A stretch of DNA of 64,000 nt, taken from the NCBI GenBank assembly GCA_036873755.1, contig JAVTVY010019026.1:1-64000 (forward strand), in the 5' to 3' direction. Shown here piece after piece: positions 12,095-23,258 of the stretch. Made by a program: the position numbers and the translations under genes. Origin of the DNA: Hanleya hanleyi (Eukaryota > Mollusca > Polyplacophora > Lepidopleurida > Hanleyidae). The notes beneath the pieces are model-generated. The model did not search any database. It worked only from the letters and a program-made list of their open reading frames with translations, and was not told the origin of the DNA. Numbering within the stretch: position 1 is the first letter of the stretch; every line of letters starts with the position of its first letter.

Positions 12095-12745
12095 ATTTCT
12101 ATGAGATAGTGTGTCGGTCGGAGTCATGTAATAAACTTGGTGTCGCTGTATATAAAGTAGTATTGTTGCCCTGTGTTGGACGCGATATACTATAAGTATG
12201 GCCTACTTGAGGATAAATTCGGCACACATAAGTTCGTGTGATTATGGTAATTGATCGTTTCGCCGCCCTTCGTTGGGAAATCAGTTCTATCCAATTCGGC
12301 CTGGGCTATTAAATATGTTCCATTCGGTGTGTACTACTAAATATATTTCTGGTATATAGCCAGCTGAGCTTGTCAACATTTCTTGCAAATAGTGTATCAC
12401 ATTGACTCCTTGAACTTGGCGTCGCTGTATATACAGTGCCGATATTTATATTACCCCGTGATGGGCGCGCTGTGTTATTGTTAGCTCAAGGCCTACGCGG
12501 TATAATTTGGCACTGTCGACAACATGTATAGGTCTGTGTAATGTGGCAGTTAATCGTTTCGCCTCTTTGAGAGATTTGATGCGTCTGCTATTAAATATAT
12601 TTCTGTTCAATAGCCAGCTCAATAAGCCAACATTTCTTGGAAATAGTGTATTACTCTATTCATTTATTGAACTTGGCGTCGCGGTATATACAGTTTTATT
12701 GTCCTGTGATAAACGCGGTATGTTATTAGTAGTGGCACGTTGACC
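12095..12745 (+). repeat. Degenerate tandem array inside the LARD-like element, unit about 250-280 bp
   Basis: Three diverged copies share ACTTGGYGTCGCTGTATATA, preceded by CATTTCT..GA/AATAGTGT and followed by TTAATCGTTTCGCC. The first is near 12120, the second near 12395 and the third near 12640. No coding role was seen. Confidence 0.65.
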
Positions 12746-13760
12746 GTTCGTGGCCAATATATTGGTTAAAGCCGGATAAATTTACTCAGTTGTATTGAAT
12801 GCGATTTGAGCCAGGGGGGGCTATACAATGTTAAAATATTTGCACTGGCTTATCATATAGAGCTAGTATAGGGGAAAATTTGAATTTTTAAGGAGTTTTT
12901 TCTCCATTGTCGCTCCAGGTGTTACTTTTGTGTGATAGATTTCCGCTGTATGGATTGACTTTTGTGCGAGATATTTCTGCTATGTGATAGTGTAAATGTA
13001 TGATGGAACATGTTGAAGTAAAGTTGATACGGGTGTTTGTGAAGTTTGTGTGGGGAATACAATTGTGGGTTGATGGTGAATGCTCAGATTATTCGCGGCT
13101 CAATTTAATTTGAGAACGGTTGATTTTTTTTCTGCTAACGTTTTCCCCATCCCAATAAAAGGGAAACACGTTTTGTCTTTGTGTTTCAAGATATTTTTTG
13201 AACGTTTGGTCCCTAATTTGCATAGTTCCACTTATGTCGTGGTGTTCGTGATAGTCGAATTTGTCGGCTGTCAACTGGTCGGCTGAAAATATCGCTCATC
13301 GGGTCAATTGCTGTAGCAATCCAGATGTATATTGACAAAATTGTGGTTGTCCGATACGTGATTTGTATTGCTCAGTTTATAGTTTGGGGCATTGCCAGTC
13401 ATGCAGCCGACATTCATGGCGATACCATGGTGTTGTCCGTTTGATAACAGTAATCAGACTTTCCTCAATCCTTTTGAATTGAGTTAATGACCTGTATTTC
13501 TTGTTTTTGTTTTCTCCCTTCTCCCTTCTTCTGGATTAGTTCAGGAAATTGTTTTGTTTGAAATTTAATTGAATGAGAACATGCTTATGTTTCATCCATG
13601 AGTGGTCTGAAGGTTGTTCATGAGGTTGGACACTATGGGGGTGATGGAGGTTTTAGAGAAGCAGGTCAACAAATGTTGGTTGTTGGCTTTGGTTACACAT
13701 TTGGAATTATTTTGGAAATAAAGGAGAGAGTACTGGTATCTTGATCGAGAGACCTTTCTG

Positions 13761-13844
13761 GGCTGGGTGGTGCTAGGTTGGTTCGTCGTGATATGGCTGA
13801 GATATTGTTGAAAGCGGCGTTGGATTCTATTAACTCGCTCACTC
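13761..13844 (+). repeat. SINE-like 3' segment with CTCACTCA tail, copy 2, inside the LARD-like element
   Basis: GGCTGGGTGGTGCTAGGTTG, ATATGGCTGAGATATTG, AAGCGGCGTT and CTCGCTCACTCA match the copy at 23127-23209 along about 80 bp and the copy at 6398. Either a SINE inserted here or the LARD carries the block as part of its body. Confidence 0.75.
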
Positions 13845-14764
13845 AGAAGACATTCAGGTTGTAGATTTCCTCAGATGTGAACATTGGCTTTATAGACTGG
13901 ATTGGTTATAGGTCAGTTTCCGATATAGGATCCCATCGGTTTCCGACTTCCCCTAATCTAAATTTGAAGCTGTCTTAAGTTAGTTGGGCTCACTCAGAAT
14001 CTTCCAACATAGATTACTAATTCCCGAGATCAGAATAAACATACAGGGTTTTGAAATCTTGGGTATGGAAAGTAGTTTTATATAGTGTTTTGGTTGCAAT
14101 TCAGTTTCCGTTGTGCGCAAAGCACTTATTCGTGGTACACAAACGGTTTCTGACTTTCGCTGAACCAGATTTGAAGCTATTCCATAAATTATTTGAGCTC
14201 AATCAGAGCCTTCTAATAGTTTAAATATATGTTTGTGTTGTGAATGAGACAGTTTAAATTTTGATACAGTTCATCATCTTGAAGACAGACTATTTCCTGG
14301 TTGTATTTGAACTCAGGAGTAACAATTCCTCGATGTGATCCAATCTAAAACCCAGCTTGTATTCTGTGCTGCATTTCTCCAGGCACGGGAGACCGTGTTG
14401 ATTGAAGGTTTATTTATTTTGAACACCGGTAGCCTGCTTTTGTTTTCGGGCACCATTGATAATTGATTTTTTTTCCTCCAGGTCCACCATGGGTTTCATT
14501 AGTGTCCTATTTATAATTAGTTGTAAATTGAAATAGTGCAAGATTAACAGAGAAGTGGCAACGCGTTGACTGTGTGATAGCACGTGTTGCACTGGTTCTG
14601 GAGACGGGTCTTGTTCTTTTTCTTTTTCGCTAATGTATGTAGCTGAATAGGCAGACTAGAACGTGTTGACTGCGGTAACACGTGTGCATTTGTTCATGAA
14701 TGTGTTTCATTATTTTCAACTCATGAGCAATGCACATGTTTAAATATTTTCATTTTCTGGGTCT

Positions 14765-15110
14765 GAGAGGTTGACATTATACGGATTGTTTTTGGTGTCA
14801 AATTTGGACATCCTGTTGTGGACTGTTTTATTTTGTTTCAGTGATTTTCTGGAGTGGAGAATCACTGAGCGTGAGAAGTTGATACTACGGGTTATTTCTG
14901 GTGTCAAATTTGGACATACTGTTGTGAACTGTTTGATTTATTTATTTTTTTTTTTTTTTCTCCGTGATTTTCTGGCGTGGAGGATCACTGAGCGTGAGGA
15001 GTTGACACTATGAATTATTTTTTGGTGTCAAATTTGGTGTTTTGTAGGGGACAAAATATGTGGATTATTTTTCGTTTATTTCACTGAGTTTCTGAAATGA
15101 AAAATCACTG
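14765..15110 (+). repeat. Tandem array inside the LARD-like element, unit about 120-125 bp
   Basis: Two good copies and a decayed third carry GGTGTCAAATTTGGACAT, then a T-rich stretch, then TGATTTTCTGG.GTGGAG and ATCACTGAGCGTGAG. Similar fragments (GAATTGGAAAATTGC) trail off to about 15300. Confidence 0.7.
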
Positions 15111-15369
15111 AGTTTTTGAATTTGTTTGATTAGATTGTGATTGGTATTCTTTATTTCTTTTGAATTGTTTGCAGCAACCGTATGTCATTCCACTTTGGAC
15201 TGACTTTCATTTTTCAGTGAGTTTCTGAATTGGAAAATTGCTTAGTCTTTGAATGTATTTGATTGGATTGTGATTGAGTATTCCTTATTTCTTTTTTATT
15301 TATCTGCATATACCATATATATCATTCCACGTTGGTTGACATGACAGATTAAGGGCCGTTAATGTGTTA

Positions 15370-15560
15370 ATGATCATAGAGGAAGCACTGCAAAAAATTG
15401 AAGGGGGTGAGAAGTGATCGAAGTACATGTCGAGTAGAAGAAATTCTTGGACTAGATAAAGAGGTGGGCCAAATGCATGAGAAGGTTATGGCATATGAGC
15501 TTCGGTTAGGTCGAGTAGATGCTCGACTGGTTGAGGGTGGCCCTTATAATCCAAACTAGT
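15370..15560 (+). pseudogene. Possible coiled-coil (gag-like) coding relic inside the LARD-like element
   Basis: One frame from 15370 reads MIIEEALQKIEGGEK and stops. A different frame immediately after reads charged, helical sequence including VEEILGLDKEVGQMHEKV and ends in GGPYNPN before two stops. Together they look like one coiled-coil segment split by a frame change. No zinc knuckle or capsid motif is visible, so assignment to gag is only a guess from position within an LTR element. Confidence 0.3.
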
Positions 15561-15721
15561 GAACCACCACCGGTAGGTCGAGTTGGACCGCCGGTGTCGG
15601 GATGTCCTTTAGAAAGCCTGCCGGACAATGCAGATTTCTTGCCCTTATGGTCAAGGCCTGCCTCCCCCGGGCCGACACGTTCCGACGACGGCAGCAATTG
15701 TTGCGGTTAGCAATCTGCGGT

Positions 15722-16165
15722 TTTCGGGATGGCTGGCCTGGTGGGGGTGTGGAGTCTATGTGTGGTGTGGAGGCTTGGGGTGTCCGGTGTTTACGAGTGT
15801 CCGGCTCCTGTCTTTTAACTGAGGTAGGACATTTTTGATATGGTGGGTGTCCGCCCTTGGTATATCGCTAAGAGATATGACAACGGACGCTGGTCACCGG
15901 GACATTCCCGACCATCAGACCGGTTGTTGCAACATGTGTATTGCTATGTGATCTTCGAGATGGCTGGCTTGGTGGGGATGGAGTCTATGTGTGGTGTTCA
16001 GGCTGGGGGAGTCCGGTGGCTACGAGTGTTCGTCTCCTGTCTTTTAACTGAGGTAGGACATTTTTGTAATTGGTAGGTGTCCGCCCTTGGTGAAATGATA
16101 AAAGATATGACAACGAACGCTGGTCCCCGGGATACTCTTAGTCATCAGACCAGTTGATGGCTCTC
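15722..16165 (+). repeat. Tandem duplication inside the LARD-like element, unit about 240 bp
   Basis: Two adjacent copies share GGAGTCTATGTGTGGTGT, CTCCTGTCTTTTAACTGAGG, GTAGGACATTTTTG, TGTCCGCCCTTGGT and GATATGACAACG. The second begins near 15955. ORFs across this block are not repeated in frame and are not protein-like. Confidence 0.8.
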
Positions 16166-17329
16166 AGGGAGCACGAGGTTATCAAACACATACTGCATTT
16201 CCACTCCAGTCCGTGCTTGATGAACCGTTACATCGTCCCCAATGTGGTGTTGTATAGATTGTCATTTGTGAAGTCTTGTCTTGGGTCCAAGTTGTCTGGT
16301 TTGTACTGTTAGGGTTGGATGTTTTTGTGTTTCATTTTTGTGTGATTATGTTTAAATTGATGTTGATGTTTTTAGTAAGATGGTGTTGGATGTTCTTGTT
16401 TTCCTTGACTCTCAGAAGAGAAAAAGAACGATTAAAATATTTTGGGAAACTTACAGTATTCAGTAAGGAAAATAGAGATAGTTTGGGAGGAGATGAAATG
16501 GTGGAAGAATCTAATGGGGACGGTGTTTGCGTGACGGTTCATTCCACCAGTCTCGGAAGCCTCGACTTATGTCAGCTCATCACGCTATGATCTGAGAAAG
16601 TTCGATTTCAGACAGTCACATGTAGGACGTTTAAGGTTGATTCAGTGAGAGGGAAACTTTTCCAGATGCTGGTAGGCAGTAAGGGAATGAATAAATAAGG
16701 GGTTCCCTCGCCCTTGGCTATCACGGCCCTTCCGACCACCGAAACTATGTTACTTGTTCCCTAAATCCGGTCACTTGAGCCATTTTTAGGAGTCCCCAGG
16801 GGTTGACTTTGCCAATTCGGGGAATGAACAGTATGGGAATGCGGATTAGGCAGGTACCACTGTTTGTGTTAGATTTTCGCTCTACTGGAGAGGTGGTGTT
16901 GGCGCCCTTGGTTGACGGCCTATGGTTGGGTTTTGAGTTTCTCTTGGCCTATGGGTGTGTAGTGGATTTTGGAGATGGGGTATTGGTTGTTTGGGAGAGG
17001 AAGGTTTTTTTTGCAGTTTGAGTTTTTATGGAGTGGTGATTTGTTTAACGTGGGCTTTATATTGTTCTGCCAGTGACAGCTGTGGGGATATATTCATGTG
17101 TGCCATCCCGTATATGCAGTGGAGGTTAAATTGTATTTGGTTTTGTTGTACAGGATGTTTATTTCAAGCATTGTGGAATTGAGCTTTTGAATTTCTGTTT
17201 TGTTGTACAGCATGTTTATTTGGAGCACTGTGAAATTGAGTTCTGGACCCAAATTGTTGCTGATGTGCTGTGTGATGTAATGTGTATTTGGAAATATTAT
17301 TCTGGAGTTATCGTGTGTGTTGGACAACT

Positions 17330-17760
17330 CCGGGGTGTGTGTTGAATTCTGTGATTTACGCCGCGGCGTTGTATGTGTTATGTGTGAAGAACCCTGGTGT
17401 GTGTTGAGCACTGTGGTTTACGCTACGGCGTTGTACGTGTAGCGTGTGAACTCCGGTGTGCGTCGAACACTGGTTAATGTTGTGGCATTGTAGGCCTATG
17501 TGTAGTGTGTAAAGTACCCCGGTGTGTGTTGAACACTGGCCTACGTTGTGGCGCTGTACGTATAGTGTGTGGAGAACTCGGGTGTGTTGAGTACGGGTTT
17601 GTGTTGTGGCGCTGTACGAGCAGTGTGTGGAAAACACTGGTTTGTGCTGCGGCGTCGCATGTGTAATGTGGGAGAAACTCTGGTGTGTATTGGGAGTTGG
17701 ATGTTCGAATATTGTGGTTTGCGCTGTGGCGTAAAACGTTTAGTGTGTTATGGGAGAATA
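17330..17760 (+). repeat. GT-rich minisatellite inside the LARD-like element, unit about 58-65 bp
   Basis: At least six diverged units share GGTGTGTGTTGAACACTGG, then TTTACG/TGTTGTGGCG, then TTGTACGTGTAGTGTG. On the minus strand the array reads as a His/Thr/Cys-rich ORF that simply mirrors the repeat and is not counted as a gene. Confidence 0.8.
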
Positions 17761-18001
17761 TGATGCGTTGTGATGAATTAGGTGTGGTTGAGTATCCTAT
17801 GTGAAGGAACCGGGTGCTAGACGCCTGGGTTCGATAGTTGCTGTGTGGTTAGAGAATTTCTGTGTATGAAGACTGTGATGCACATTTATGCGTTAATGGC
17901 ATTTCTATGTGAAGCCTGTTGAGATTTTATTTTGTGTTCTTCGTGGGTTTTTCTGTGTGTTGAGCTGTGTGGTATGTTCGTGAAAGTCTATGAAGTGAAG
18001 T

Positions 18002-18217
18002 TCAACATATGGAGTGACATGGAGGAGAGACAGTTAGATAATATGTAGTGCGGATAGCCATGTCGGAGACATGGGGTTGAGGTAGACGTGCCTCTTCAGC
18101 CCATGTCTTCGTCATGAAGCCCTGGTAGAGTTGTCTATCCGATATTTTGTAGTACGCGTTATGATTTATTGTGACTCCGTTGGGGCAGAATAGCCACCAC
18201 TCGGGGAGTGAATACAT
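18002..18217 (-). pseudogene. Possible fragment of a C-type lectin-like sequence carried in the LARD-like element
   Basis: The minus-strand frame contains CPNGVTINHNAYYKISD, then MTKTWAEEARL and HVSDMA. The order 'CP.G....N..Y', 'TW..A' and an 'H/L-V-S' end resembles the N-terminal third of a C-type lectin domain, with the second cysteine replaced by tyrosine. It is only about 70 residues long with no flanking conserved parts. It could be a captured host fragment or chance resemblance. Confidence 0.25.
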
Positions 18218-18579
18218 GCGTCATTATTTGATTATAGTCTCAACCCTGTTCTAGTTATGAGCTCAACGATTTTGTGATTGTGAGCTTGATACCTGTGGAG
18301 GTGTAGCAATTATGGTTATGTTATTCCTCTGCAGACATTCTCTCTGGTGGGGTAGCCGTTTACGAGAGCGTATGTACATTGGGATCAGTGGCGTGTAGTG
18401 CGCACACACGTTTCTGACTCGTCGTGCGTACGCCCTTGAGGGGCTCTTCCACTCGAAATTGTTGGCTGCTGATGACTGCGAGCCTTGAAATTATTAGGGG
18501 AGGGAGAATGGGGAGCTCAATATATAGTCTGGACAGCCAGTGGTTTAGAGGCTTGTTCCAGTAGTGGATTTTATGACGG

Positions 18580-18835
18580 ACTGGTGCTTATTATGGCCAT
18601 GTAGCTGGTAGGCTGGCCTGCCAATTTATAGTCTAGATACCAGTCCTGGTTTGGATAATGTTCTCGTATTTATTGCGGCCATGTAGCTGGTAGGCTGGCC
18701 TGCAGAGTATATTTCTAAGAATTAAAGTGCGCAGTTCCATGCGGCCGATTGTATTTATTTGGGACGTAAAGCTGGTAGGCTGGCCCGCCGATTATATTTT
18801 TGAGAAATAAATTGATCAGTCCCATGAGACTGACT
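18580..18835 (+). repeat. Three-copy repeat inside the LARD-like element, spacing about 85-105 bp
   Basis: GTAGCTGGTAGGCTGGCCTG (third copy AAAGCTGGTAGGCTGGCCCG) recurs at about 18600, 18685 and 18770. Each is preceded by TATTTATTG/GGCCATG-like sequence and followed by an AT-rich TATATTT segment. Confidence 0.7.
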
Positions 18836-19086
18836 ATTTGAACGAGATTTTTAGTGGGTTTGGGTGTAATTATAGACAGTCTGGTAATAACACTGCACTA
18901 GTGGGATGGTTTACCATTTTATTGAAGTTGGGTATTTTTAAAGAGCAGTGTACTTTTGTACACTGCAAGTTACGCATTTTGACACATGTGATATAACATG
19001 GAGAATTCACGTATTTGTCTCGTATTTTAGTAATAGTTGTCAAGGCTGGACGGCTGGTTTTATAAGGGCGAAGTAAGATATTCGCC

Positions 19087-19106
19087 AAAAAGAAAACGGG
19101 GAGGGG
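19087..19106 (+). other. Polypurine tract of the LARD-like element
   Basis: Twenty bases, all purine except one C, directly abutting the TG of the right LTR. This is the plus-strand priming site expected of an LTR retroelement. It supports reading the direct repeats as LTRs rather than as an unrelated duplication. Confidence 0.75.
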
Positions 19107-19375
19107 TGTTGCAGGGATAGCTTTACGATCCAAACTGCTAGCCCTGTTACCTCGAAATAAATCGTACATGCCAGGAGATTGCTCCAAACCGGTTTTGGCC
19201 AGAAACTTGAACTTTGGGCAATCTTCGTGCATGCTCTGAGATCGTCAGATAGGAATTGAGACCGAGAGAGATAGGACGTTTATTCGGGTGGTGGAGGGAC
19301 AATTTTAACGGGGGATATTTTAACTATCTATCGAAGTAGGTGTTGCTAGTCGAGGCATACACCAATGCTACGACA
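19107..19375 (+). repeat. 3' LTR of the LARD-like element
   Basis: Direct copy of 11372-11640 with two substitutions: C for T in CATGCTCTG, and A for C in TCGAAGTAGG. It ends CTACGACA, after which the sequences differ completely. Confidence 0.8.
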
Positions 19376-19456
19376 ATGCCATGGGAGGATGCATCCCAGC
19401 ATAGCTCCAGTCCATCTAACCATGAGGATTTTACATTGCATCTCAATACTCATTTT

Positions 19457-21130
19457 TACCCCTCGGCCAATTTTGGTCATGGGATATTGTCGTCTTGTAT
19501 ACGTCCGTCTGTTCGTACGTCCGTACGTCAGTACGTGAGCAAGATATCCGGAAAACGGTTCCACTGAAGAATTACAAATTTGGTATGCTTATTTACCTAG
19601 TCAAGGACCAGAAGCCTATTGAATTGGGACCTGATTGGGTGGAAACCTTGGCGGCCATCTTTAATTTTATGCAAAATGGATAATGATCCATATCGCGGAA
19701 ACCATTCAACTGTTCAATACGAAAGTTGGTATACATCATCGATACATCAAGCAACTTTCAATGAATTACCAAACCGGCTTTTCTGATTAGCTGGAAATCC
19801 TGAAGGCCATCTTTAATTTATGCAAAATCGATCATGATACATATCTCTGTTACCATTCAATTGTTTTATATGAAAGTTGATATACATCATCGATGCATAC
19901 AGATAATTTAAATTGGGACCTGATTGACCGAAAACCTTGGCGGCCATCTTTAATTTATGCAAAAACTTTAATGATATATATCTCTGACATAATTTAAGGT
20001 AGTCCGCTGGTGGGTTTTGGGCTTTGGCGGCCATTTTCCATGTTTTTGCCGGTTTTTTCCATTAGGCATGTTGGGTTATCTCCCTTTCCTAGGTTGAGAG
20101 ATAGGGATTTTCTTCGAAAGTCTTCTAGCCAAGTATTTTGCGCAGCAACCTCCATCCAACTTGATAAATTTTGATAGACATTGTGATTATCTTCAAACAG
20201 TTAGAATATAAGAAAAAGTTAAATACTATTTATATGCTTTTTTCATGAATATGCTTGAAAACCAGGGCTATTCCCTGTTTTCTGGGTTATCAAATGGGGC
20301 ATGGGTCAGTTCATCTAACAGTGTCTACAGTTGAAAAATTCACACGAACCTATATTTTTTTCTTTGTTTTTCCTCATATTACACAATTATGATGGCAACA
20401 ACACACATTATTCAAAAAGTTTATTACTTTGATTTACCAGCAGCGGACATCCTTAAGTGTTCTATACCAAACTTGGTATACAGCATCGATGTATCAAGAG
20501 ACTTGCAATGAATAACCACATCAGTTCCTCTGAGTGGGGCGAAGGATGGGCGGCCATCTTAAATTTATGCAAAATCATTAATGATCTCGTTCTCTAATAC
20601 CGTTCAAGTGCTCGATGTAAAATTTGGTATAGATCATCGATGCATCAAGAGACTTACGACAAATGACAGTTCCGGTTTCTCTGATTGGACAGAAACCTTG
20701 GTGGCCATCTTTAATTTATGCAAAATCTTTAATGATGTATATCTCTGATACCATTTCAGTGTTCTATACAAAACTTGGTATACAGCATCAATGTATCAAG
20801 AGACTTTCAATTAATAACCACATCAGTTCCTCTGAGTGGCGGGAAGGATGAGCGACCATCTTTAATTTATGCGAAATCATTAATGATCTCTATCTCTGGT
20901 ACCGTTCAAATGCTCGATGTAAAATTTGGTATACATCATTGATGCATCAAGAAACTTGAATACCGGTTTCTCTGATTGGACGGAAACCTTGGGGTCATTC
21001 CTAATTGCAAATTTTTTTGATAATCTGTATATGTCTGACTTGACTGCTTGGTGTTTCTGACACCTTGGTTCAAATTGAATACATTATGAATGTACCCAGA
21101 GCCGAGGGGTTTTCAGATGCGCAGCTTCGT
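19457..21130 (+). repeat. Third hairpin/microsatellite-headed tandem array (element C), unit about 145-150 bp
   Basis: It begins TACCCCTCGGCCAATTTTGG, half of a degraded hairpin, then GTCCG/GTACG repeats. Units follow with TTGGTATACATCATCGATG, TCTGATTGG and GGCGGCCATCTTTAATTT. Such units lie near 19655, 19808, 19949, 20560, 20704 and 20856; 20010-20450 is an interruption. It ends near GAGCCGAGGGGT (21098-21110), the inverted counterpart of the start, then AGATGCGCAGCTTCG. The plan (hairpin, TCYG-type microsatellite, tandem units) matches elements A and B. Confidence 0.7.
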
Positions 21131-21288
21131 ATTGTTATTTACTGCTGAAGGATATGCTTTCTATTATCTGCAAAAAAAGTGAAATTTTTTACAAATATTG
21201 GTAACATGCAGTGAAGACATTATTTTATCATTTCATCAGGTTCGTTTCATAATAAATGTCTGTCCCAGAGGTCACAAGTTATTTTTTT

Positions 21289-21325
<37 letters not shown>

Positions 21326-21515
21326 AATTACACTAATGCACTAGAGATCCTTGTTGAGACTACAACTATGGCTCTTCGCCATGGGATGGAACATCAAAGA
21401 GTTAGTGGAATTATTCCAACAGCCTATTTTACATTTAAATAGCCCCGTTTCAGTGCCTAAGGCTCTAGTTAAATTGTCATTGGATTTTGTACAAGTGCTT
21501 AGAGCCAGTCTAAAA
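21131..21515. other. Non-coding with a TA microsatellite
   Basis: (TA)n at about 21293-21316. No other structure was recognised. Confidence 0.5.
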
Positions 21516-22582
21516 CCCCAAACACATGCACAAAATTGACTCCTGTGTGTTTATTTGCGCGTGACGGTAATATTTTATGGGATATGGGGCATAAATGTGC
21601 CACTGAATATTTTCAAAAAATTATTGAACAGTATTATCTCTTTTTTACTCTAAATACATGGAAGGCATATTTTCTGTGCGTTCACATGATCAGATTTGCA
21701 TACAGTGCAAATTTACACACGTGTAAATACACTTTTGCACAACCTTCGGACCAGATGCAAATTTGGGCCTCAATCGCATACACACCCATGTAAATTTACA
21801 CGCTGTGCAAAATAAAACACATGTGAACAAACTCAGCATGTGAACGCAACTGCATGGCAAGCCAAAGTGCCTTTTATTCAAGAATTTCCGATATCGGAAA
21901 TTGCAATTCCCGATATCGGAAGTTGCAATTCCCGATATCGGAAATCGGGAATTCAATTTCCGATATCAGAAATAGAATTCGGAATAAAAAGCACTTTGGC
22001 TTGCCATACAACTGCACACGTGTGTATATTTGCATGAAGAATATATTTGTATCGGCTACGGAAGTTGTGCGAAAGTATATTTACACATGTGTAAATTTAC
22101 ACTGCATTCAAATCTGGTCAATTGAACGCATAGAAAATATTAAAACAGAAATAATACTCTTCAATAAATTTTTGAAAACAATTCTTTAGTGAAACATTTA
22201 TACCTCATCTCCCCATAAATTATTACAGTCAACCAACAATTTTTGCGATCTGAAAACTTGGACCGTACTTCTTTTTGGGTCCTGGCATCAGTTGACCTTC
22301 ATTAGTGTGACTAATATCAAGTCTTCATTAGACTTACACGAGTAAGCCACTGGGAAATTTGAAGAAGGTAACTTGAATTATTGTCCATAAAATGCTTATT
22401 TCCATTTAATCCATGACGACCTTGCCTTTTGACCCAGGTTCCACTATGGTTTACATATTGTTTTCCTTATATCTTGTTATACCAATGTGAACACTCAGCA
22501 AATTATACATTTATACGCATAATTAAATATGAACACGTGCAAATAAACTCTCATGAGTGAATTGTGTGCATGTGTTTGGGGC
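21516..22582. repeat. Large imperfect palindrome (foldback element)
   Basis: The left arm, about 21516-21850, is roughly three-quarters identical to the reverse complement of 22008-22234 plus 22533-22582. Matching blocks include CCCCAAACACATGCACA, TAATATTTTATGGG, TTTCAAAAAATTATTGAA, CAGATTTGCATACAGTG and TTACACACGTGTAAATA with their complements. The right arm carries an extra 300 bp (about 22235-22532). The centre is occupied by the short palindrome at 21855-22006. No ORF is conserved in both arms. Confidence 0.75.
21855..22006. mobile_element. 152-bp palindromic MITE-like core
   Basis: The termini TGGCAAGCCAAAGTGC and GCACTTTGGCTTGCCA are perfect inverted repeats. Inside are several copies of TCCGATATCGGAA with GCAATTC or GAATTC spacers, themselves palindromic. 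CAACTGCA occurs directly before (21847-21854) and again two bases after (22009-22016), possibly an 8-bp target duplication. However, the surrounding arms are themselves inverted repeats, so the duplication may be accidental. Confidence 0.7.
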
Positions 22583-23126
22583 TTTACCCTCAATGCAAAT
22601 ACACAGATGTGCAAGTTGAGTTTGCACACGTGTGTATTTTATTTGCTAACGTTACTTGAATGAGGGAAAGAAGGATGCAGTGTTTTTGTTTTTTTGTTTG
22701 TTTTTTTTAATTGAAACACAGTAAGCTACAAAAATGATCACGAGTTTACAGCTCAGGTGGCAGGGAAAGTCCCATAATCGAAATATTCCCACGTGCACTC
22801 TGTCCTTCACATGTCCATATGCCCTACAGTTGCAAGTTAGTATTTTTACGTCTATTTGTTAAGTTTCCAAACAAACTGATTTGTAGGCTACACGCGAGTG
22901 GTTGGGTGGGTTCAGGTTCCTGTTGCTTCAATGCATTTTGCTGAGAAGCAACAGGAACTTGATAATGTGATGTCTAGCGCTGTAATATCACTTGTCTTTA
23001 TTGCACCATGTAAGCATCCTGTCTATGTCTGGTGCACTGTCCTCAGTGTTTTATAAGGTAGATGGAGGGTGTCTGGTTCCATGCTGCTTCAAAGATTTCT
23101 TCTTTGAAGTAGCAGGAACACAACTG
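22583..23126. other. Non-coding with two short hairpins
   Basis: AGGTTCCTGTTGCTTC pairs with GAAGCAACAGGAACTT (about 22914-22961), and CTGCTTCAAAGA pairs with TCTTTGAAGTAGCAG (about 23082-23116). Both hairpins carry the word CAGGAAC in their 3' arm or just after it, so they may belong to one small element. No gene was seen. Confidence 0.5.
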
Positions 23127-23209
23127 AGCTGGGTGATGCTTAGTTGGTTCATCGTGATATAGCTGAAATATTGTTGAAAGCGACGTTAAATTCTATTCCC
23201 TCACTCACT
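23127..23209 (+). repeat. SINE-like 3' segment with CTCACTCA tail, copy 3
   Basis: GCTGGGTGATGCTTAGTTGG, ATATAGCTGAAATATTG, AAGCGACGTTAAATTC and a TCACTCACT end match copies 1 and 2. It lies just downstream, in opposite orientation, of the minus-strand ORF ending at 23259, and so could form part of that gene's 3' untranslated region. Confidence 0.75.
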
Positions 23210-23258
23210 GATTTGTACAAACATTCCAGTTCAAGTGTACGTATATATCGATTCGTTT

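Larger units (their letters stand above)
11372..19375 (+). mobile_element. Large LTR-bounded element without pol genes (LARD-like)
   Basis: Two direct repeats of 269 bp (11372-11640 and 19107-19375), beginning TGTTGCAGGG and ending CTACGACA, enclose 7466 bp. They differ at only two positions by eye. Immediately before the right repeat is a purine run of 20 bases with one C, ending GGGGAGGGG (19087-19106), in the place and form of a polypurine tract. Three bases after the left repeat is TGGTGATCAGAG, a possible primer site. The interior has no protease, reverse transcriptase, RNase H or integrase motifs and no ORF above about 105 codons. Near-identical LTRs imply a recent insertion, so the lack of genes is probably original rather than decay. 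The flanks (ATGG left, ATGC right) give only a 3-of-4 match, so the target duplication is unproven. Confidence 0.75.

Noticed and set aside
17356..17637. Minus-strand ORF rich in His, Thr and Cys that looks like a repeat protein
   Set aside because: It is the translation of the GT-rich minisatellite; other frames are equally repetitive.
11372..19375. Autonomous retrovirus-like element
   Set aside because: No protease, reverse transcriptase, RNase H or integrase motif was found in any frame of the interior.
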